8,451 bases of DNA, taken from the NCBI GenBank assembly GCA_022565935.1, contig JADFJY010000048.1, forward strand, positions 1-8,451, written 5' to 3'. The notes under the pieces were generated by a model. It had not been told where the DNA came from and searched no databases. It was given only the letters and a program-made list of their open reading frames with translations. The position numbers were made by a program, and so were the translations under genes. The stretch is from Nitrososphaerota archaeon. GTDB taxonomy: Archaea > Thermoproteota > Nitrososphaeria > Nitrososphaerales > Nitrosopumilaceae. Shown here one piece after another: positions 5,286 through 8,451 of this stretch. Each line of letters opens with the position of its first letter. Within the stretch, counting starts at the first letter, position 1.

Positions 5286-7205
5286 TTATTTGGAATGTTT
5301 TTTAATTGATTTTTGGATTTCATCAAATACACTTTGAACTTCAGTTACGGCTGCACCATCTTCTAAAGTACTGACATCGCCAATCATTTCATTATTTGCA
5401 ATTGCTTTTAGTAACCTTCGCATAATTTTTCCACTACGTGTCTTTGGAAGTTTTGAAACAAAATAGATTTGTTTAGGAGTTGCAATTGCACCAATATCTT
5501 TACGTATTTTATCTGAAAGTTCTTTTTCTAAATGATCAGAATTTTTTATTACTCCTTCTTTAAGAACAACAAATGCAACAATTACTTCACCTTTAATTTC
5601 ATCAGGAATTCCACATACTGCAGACTCTACAACATCCCTGTGAGATACAAGACAACTCTCAAGTTCAGCAGTTCCAATTCTATGACCTGCAACTTTTAGA
5701 ACATCGTCTGCACGTCCAAGTATCCAAATGTATCCATCATCATCTTTTAGTGCATAATCACCGGAATAGTAGTAGTTTTCATATTTTGACCAATACACAT
5801 CTTTGTATTTTTCATCATCTTTCCATAATGTCAAAAGCATTCCAGGCCAAGGATTCTTAATTACAAGATACCCCTTTGTATTTGGAGATACATCAGACCC
5901 ACTTTCATCAACCACAGAGATATTTACGCCTGGGATTGGATGGGTTCCAGAACCAGGCTTTAGAGGAATAGTCTCTAACCCAGGTAAGGGGGAAATTAGT
6001 ATACCTCCAGTTTCAGTTTGCCACCAAGTATCAATAATTGGACAATTTTCTTTTCCAATAATTTTGAAATACCATCTCCAAACTTCAGGGTTAATTGGTT
6101 CTCCCACTGTTCCAAGTAATCGAAGTGAAGAAAGATCAAATGAGTTTGGAATATCATCTCCAAATTTCATAAACATTCTAAGAGCAGTAGGTGTTGTATA
6201 GAAAATTGTAACTTTGTATTTTTGTAAAATATTCCACATTCTAGATACATCAGGAAAATCAGGTGCGCCCTCATACATTATTACAGTTGCACCATGAAGT
6301 AATGGAGCATAAACAACATAACTGTGACCTGTTACCCAACCAATATCAGCAGTGCAAAAAAATACATCAGAATCTTTAATGTCAAATGCCCACTTGAAAG
6401 TAGAATACAAGTGTGTCAGATAACCACCAGTTCCATGTAAAACTCCTTTTGGTTTTCCAGTAGTTCCTGATGTGTAAAGAATGTAAAGAGGGTGAGCACT
6501 GTCTAATTTTTCTGCATCACAATAATCAGATGCATCTTTCATCAAATCATTCCAAAGTTTATCTTTTAATGTCATTGAGATTTTATTTTTTGTCCTCTCA
6601 AGAACTACAACATGATCTACAAAATCAAAGTCTTTGATTGCTTCATCAATTACCTCCTTTAGTTTGACAATTTTTCCTCTTCTATATCCGCCATCAGCAG
6701 TAATGATTACTTTGGATTTAGAATCATCAATTCTATCTTTTATTGATGCTGCACTAAAACCTGAAAATATTACAGTATGAATAGCACCAATTCTTGCACA
6801 TGCCAACATTGTAATTGGTAATTCAGGTACCATTGGAAGATAGATGGTAACACGATCTCCTTTTTGTACACCCAATGACTTTAGAACATTTGAGAATTTT
6901 TTGACTTGAACCAATAAATCACTATATGTTATTGTTCTAGATTCACCATTTTCACCTTCCCACAATATTGCAGGTTTGTCAGCCTTTGTATCCTGATGGA
7001 TATCAAGGGCATTATATGAGGCGTTAATTGTACCTCCAACAAACCATTTGGCAAAGGGAGGATGCCAATCCAGAGTCTTTGTCCATGATGAAAACCAAGA
7101 AAGGTTCTTTGCTTGCTCATCCCAAAAAGATACAAAATCAGAGTTTGCCTTTTTTCTTATTTCAGAATCATTATGTCCAAGGCCAATATCATAGATATCA
7201 GACAT
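5286..7205 (-). CDS. acs: Acetyl-CoA synthetase, AMP-forming
   Basis: The enzyme activates acetate with ATP and CoA to acetyl-CoA, AMP and PPi through an acetyl-AMP intermediate in the cytoplasm. At 639 residues it has full family length. Landmarks are the P-loop YTSGTTGKPKG (244-254), GWVTGHS (289-295), GTVGEPINPE (365-374), DTWWQTETGG (392-401), the hinge and A8 loop YYSGDYALKDDDGYIWILGR (479-498), and KLPKTRSGKIMRR with catalytic K593, which is also the lysine commonly acetylated in regulation. The acetate-pocket residues V291, T292, V367 and W395 match those of bacterial Acs, so acetate (perhaps propionate) rather than a longer acid is expected. The frame also runs through a TTG one codon upstream, but the ATG at 7205 is the natural start. 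It follows cdvA on the same strand after 59 bases with a strong T-run between. It may serve acetate salvage feeding the acetyl-CoA pool; a role with 3-hydroxypropionate cannot be excluded. Confidence 0.95.
   Translation of the reverse strand: MSDIYDIGLGHNDSEIRKKANSDFVSFWDEQAKNLSWFSSWTKTLDWHPPFAKWFVGGTINASYNALDIHQDTKADKPAILWEGENGESRTITYSDLLVQVKKFSNVLKSLGVQKGDRVTIYLPMVPELPITMLACARIGAIHTVIFSGFSAASIKDRIDDSKSKVIITADGGYRRGKIVKLKEVIDEAIKDFDFVDHVVVLERTKNKISMTLKDKLWNDLMKDASDYCDAEKLDSAHPLYILYTSGTTGKPKGVLHGTGGYLTHLYSTFKWAFDIKDSDVFFCTADIGWVTGHSYVVYAPLLHGATVIMYEGAPDFPDVSRMWNILQKYKVTIFYTTPTALRMFMKFGDDIPNSFDLSSLRLLGTVGEPINPEVWRWYFKIIGKENCPIIDTWWQTETGGILISPLPGLETIPLKPGSGTHPIPGVNISVVDESGSDVSPNTKGYLVIKNPWPGMLLTLWKDDEKYKDVYWSKYENYYYSGDYALKDDDGYIWILGRADDVLKVAGHRIGTAELESCLVSHRDVVESAVCGIPDEIKGEVIVAFVVLKEGVIKNSDHLEKELSDKIRKDIGAIATPKQIYFVSKLPKTRSGKIMRRLLKAIANNEMIGDVSTLEDGAAVTEVQSVFDEIQKSIKKHSK
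5298..5314 (+). terminator. T-rich termination tract of the PAS-domain gene
   Basis: T6 at 5298-5303 and T5 at 5310-5314 follow the PAS stop codon by 13 and 25 bases. They lie inside the 3' end of the oppositely transcribed acetyl-CoA synthetase gene. No hairpin is evident, which is usual in archaea. Confidence 0.4.
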
Positions 7206-7241
7206 CAAAAAGTGTATGAACTTGGATCTTTCTAAATGTTA

Positions 7242-7264
7242 AAGAAAAATAAATTAAAAAAAAA
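7242..7264 (-). terminator. Oligo-T terminator of cdvA
   Basis: Directly after the cdvA stop codon the minus strand reads T9, then AATTTATTTTTC, the strongest T-run in the window and a typical archaeal intrinsic terminator. The TTTAATTTATTT part may double as a TATA element for acs, whose ATG is about 45 bases further on. Confidence 0.6.
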
Positions 7265-8143
7265 TTATTGTACTTCCATTCTAGCAAGCCAATCATTATC
7301 CTTGTCTTCTTTTGGAGTTTCTGGTGTCACCTGTTTGGGTGGTTCTTGAAATGTTGTTAGAGTTTCAGATTCAGTGGAAGACTCGGGTATTGGAAGAGTC
7401 CCTACTTTAATTGGTTCTGAAGGTGGATCTGTTGGTTCTATTGGTGCTTCTGGAAGTATTGACTGAACTACTTGTTGTGATTCAGGTATCTCCAGATATG
7501 AAACGGCTGATTCTTGGATGTTTGGTTGTGGAGGGGTAGATATTTCTTGCACTTCCAATTCAAGATCTGAAATTCTACTCTTTACATTTGCAATTTCTGC
7601 TTTTTCGTGAGTAACACGCTCAATTACCTCATTTGTGCATGATTTCACGGTATCAAATGTTGTACTAGAGATTTCATTGCTCTTGAATTGTACATTTGCA
7701 TCAAACATTAACATCTTAGCAGACTTCATTTGTTCTTCTAACTCAGCAAATCTTTCATCAAGTTTGGCTTTGATTTCTTTTTCTGTTTCATCTAATGTTG
7801 CAAGTTTTGATTTGTATTTTTCATGAATGATTTCGGCATCTGCTTTCATATCATCATTTTCTGAAACAATATCAATCAAGGCTTTTAGACGACGTATAGT
7901 TAGTTGTTTTTCACGAATGAGTCTTTGAGAGTCAAGTCTCCATTTTGGAATGAAAATAACAACATCTTTTTGGACTACTAATTGTTCATATTGGATTTGC
8001 TGTAATCCTTGTGAACCACAATCAATACCAATTGATTGGATACTACCATCAATGTCAGTTATTGTTCCTACTACTTTTCCCATGAATGTTCCGTACATGT
8101 CTTTGACGTTCTTACCGATAATTTCGATATCGTCGTTAGTCAT
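7265..8143 (-). CDS. cdvA: Cell division protein CdvA
   Basis: CdvA is the archaea-specific membrane- and DNA-associated component of the Cdv (ESCRT-like) division machinery. In Sulfolobus it recruits the ESCRT-III protein CdvB to midcell. This 292-residue protein begins with a PRC-barrel-like beta domain (about 5-68; MYGTFMGKVVGTITDIDG, ending VVIFIPKWRL). A long charged coiled coil follows at about 70-200 (RLIREKQLTIRRLKALIDIV, then many E/K heptads). Next is a Pro/Ser/Glu-rich, likely disordered linker (about 203-278) and a short terminal peptide DNDWLARMEVQ (282-292). By analogy with Sulfolobus CdvA, the tail is the likely CdvB winged-helix-binding site; that is inference. The ATG at 8143 is preceded by a TATA-like box. 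No cdvB or cdvC lies beside it here, which fits thaumarchaeal genomes, where cdv genes are scattered. It ends in a strong oligo-T terminator. Confidence 0.92.
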   Translation of the reverse strand: MTNDDIEIIGKNVKDMYGTFMGKVVGTITDIDGSIQSIGIDCGSQGLQQIQYEQLVVQKDVVIFIPKWRLDSQRLIREKQLTIRRLKALIDIVSENDDMKADAEIIHEKYKSKLATLDETEKEIKAKLDERFAELEEQMKSAKMLMFDANVQFKSNEISSTTFDTVKSCTNEVIERVTHEKAEIANVKSRISDLELEVQEISTPPQPNIQESAVSYLEIPESQQVVQSILPEAPIEPTDPPSEPIKVGTLPIPESSTESETLTTFQEPPKQVTPETPKEDKDNDWLARMEVQ

Positions 8144-8161
8144 GTGTGATAGTTATGAGAT

Positions 8162-8178
8162 TTGTATAACCGATAAAG
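8162..8178 (-). promoter_or_regulatory. Promoter (TATA region) of cdvA
   Basis: The minus strand reads CTTTATCGGTTATACAA, 35 to 19 bases before the cdvA ATG. Either TTTATC or TTATAC could be box A; the first suits a transcript with a leader of a few bases, the second a leaderless one. An AGTAAG repeat abuts its upstream edge. Confidence 0.45.
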
Positions 8179-8224
8179 AGTAAGTAATGTTATTAGTTTT
8201 AGTAAGATTATTTACACAAGTAAG
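8179..8224. repeat. Three direct AGTAAG repeats upstream of cdvA
   Basis: AGTAAG occurs at 8179-8184, 8201-8206 and 8219-8224, with start-to-start spacing of 22 and 18 bases, about two helical turns each. The last two copies extend to AGTAAGAT. They lie directly upstream of the cdvA TATA region, where an archaeal activator or repressor would bind. In AT-rich DNA such short repeats may arise by chance. Confidence 0.35.
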
Positions 8225-8247
8225 ATAGGCACAAACAAAGTGTAAAT
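8210..8247. repeat. 8-bp inverted repeat between cdvA and the right-edge gene
   Basis: ATTTACAC (8210-8217) and GTGTAAAT (8240-8247) are perfect inverted copies separated by 22 bases. They could form an operator for a dimeric regulator or a weak hairpin. One AGTAAGAT repeat lies in the loop. There is no oligo-T after the right arm, so a terminator is unlikely. Confidence 0.4.
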
Positions 8248-8375
8248 GAGTTTATCGATAATCTGTAAAAATAGAATCCCCCCGTTTAATGCCTAAGAAT
8301 TTGCTATAATCCACATTATAATGCAAAGTTTGTTTTGTTGGAAAACCTTTTTCTAATTTTAAAATAAGTAAATTC

Positions 8376-8451
8376 ATGGGAAGTCTTTACACTGCACAAT
8401 ATTTCGATCTCAAACTTGATGAATGGAAAAGGACATTTAAGTTTCCTGTGA
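8376..8451 (+). CDS. Unidentified protein, N-terminal fragment at the window edge
   Basis: The frame starts at ATG 8376 and is open to the right edge (25 complete codons: MGSLYTAQYFDLKLDEWKRT, then FKFPV). I do not recognise the family. The fragment is hydrophilic with alternating aromatic and charged residues; there is no signal peptide or membrane segment. The frame is open upstream as far as a TAA at 8319-8321 but holds no ATG, GTG or TTG codon, so ATG 8376 is the first possible start. AT-rich stretches (CTATAAT at 8304-8310, TTTTAAAAT at 8357-8365) may provide a promoter. It is transcribed divergently from cdvA. The gene is likely real but is seen only in part. Confidence 0.6.
   Translation, partial: MGSLYTAQYFDLKLDEWKRTFKFPV

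Larger units (their letters stand above)
8144..8375. other. Intergenic region upstream of cdvA with repeats
   Basis: These 232 bases between divergent genes hold no convincing ORF on either strand. They contain the cdvA promoter, three AGTAAG copies (8179-8184, 8201-8206, 8219-8224) and an inverted repeat ATTTACAC/GTGTAAAT (8210-8217 and 8240-8247). A 10-bp palindrome TTATCGATAA (8252-8261), a C6 run (8278-8283) and AT-rich stretches before the next gene are also present. I see no RNA gene that I can support. Confidence 0.6.

Noticed and set aside
5803..6201. 132-codon plus-strand ORF
   Set aside because: It is antisense to the core motifs of acetyl-CoA synthetase; its length reflects codon bias of the real gene.
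7635..8183. Two plus-strand ORFs opposite cdvA
   Set aside because: Both are antisense to the CdvA PRC-barrel and coiled-coil region; their composition is the complement of a charged coiled coil, not a protein family.
8210..8247. Inverted repeat as a terminator hairpin
   Set aside because: The arms are short and AT-rich, the loop is 22 bases, and no oligo-T follows; an operator-like element is more likely.
8289..8309. Short ORF starting ATG at 8289 ahead of the right-edge gene
   Set aside because: It is in frame with that gene but stops after six codons, so it is neither a start for it nor a credible gene.
1..8451. CRISPR array, insertion sequence, defence system or toxin-antitoxin pair
   Set aside because: No regularly spaced repeats, transposase, nuclease-effector or antitoxin-like genes were found; the only nuclease is the housekeeping FEN-1.

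Overview
The window reads as a chromosomal segment of an ammonia-oxidising-type archaeon (Nitrososphaerota/Thaumarchaeota, Nitrosopumilus-like). The evidence is an archaeal FEN-1 with its full set of active-site acidic residues, a CdvA cell-division protein with a PRC-barrel start, an archaeal tRNA-Ser without encoded CCA, strong A+T richness, and several genes with a TATA-like box about 25 bases before the start codon and no leader. I assign the phylum from these gene families; the genus is inference.

Left part (1-3467, all minus strand). A nitroreductase runs off the left edge and begins at a GTG around 562. Before it lies a 61-residue Cys/His-rich, probably zinc-binding protein. Upstream of that is a compact three-gene operon transcribed right to left: a GT-A type glycosyltransferase (412 aa), an alpha/beta hydrolase (271 aa) and a left-handed beta-helix (hexapeptide) acyltransferase (195 aa). 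The three genes are joined by two 4-base ATGA stop/start overlaps, and only the first has a clear Shine-Dalgarno sequence. They probably modify one glycan or glycolipid, but the substrate cannot be read from the sequence.

Middle (3519-5284). A tRNA-Ser(CGA) on the minus strand lies just upstream of the operon. Divergent from it are the flap endonuclease gene fen (replication and repair) and then a stand-alone PAS-domain protein, both on the plus strand. The PAS gene meets the acetyl-CoA synthetase gene tail to tail with one base between the stop codons, so each gene's T-rich termination tract lies inside the 3' end of the other.

Right part (5286-8451). An AMP-forming acetyl-CoA synthetase (639 aa) with an intact acetate pocket is preceded on the same strand by cdvA. 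The two are separated by a 59-base gap containing a strong oligo-T terminator. A 232-base intergenic region then carries the cdvA promoter, three AGTAAG repeats and an 8-bp inverted repeat. A plus-strand gene I do not recognise starts at 8376 and runs off the right edge.

No insertion sequence, CRISPR array, integrase or phage gene is visible. Most of the window looks like ordinary core genome. The least explained parts are the glycosyltransferase-hydrolase-acyltransferase operon, the small zinc protein, the orphan PAS protein and the cdvA upstream region.
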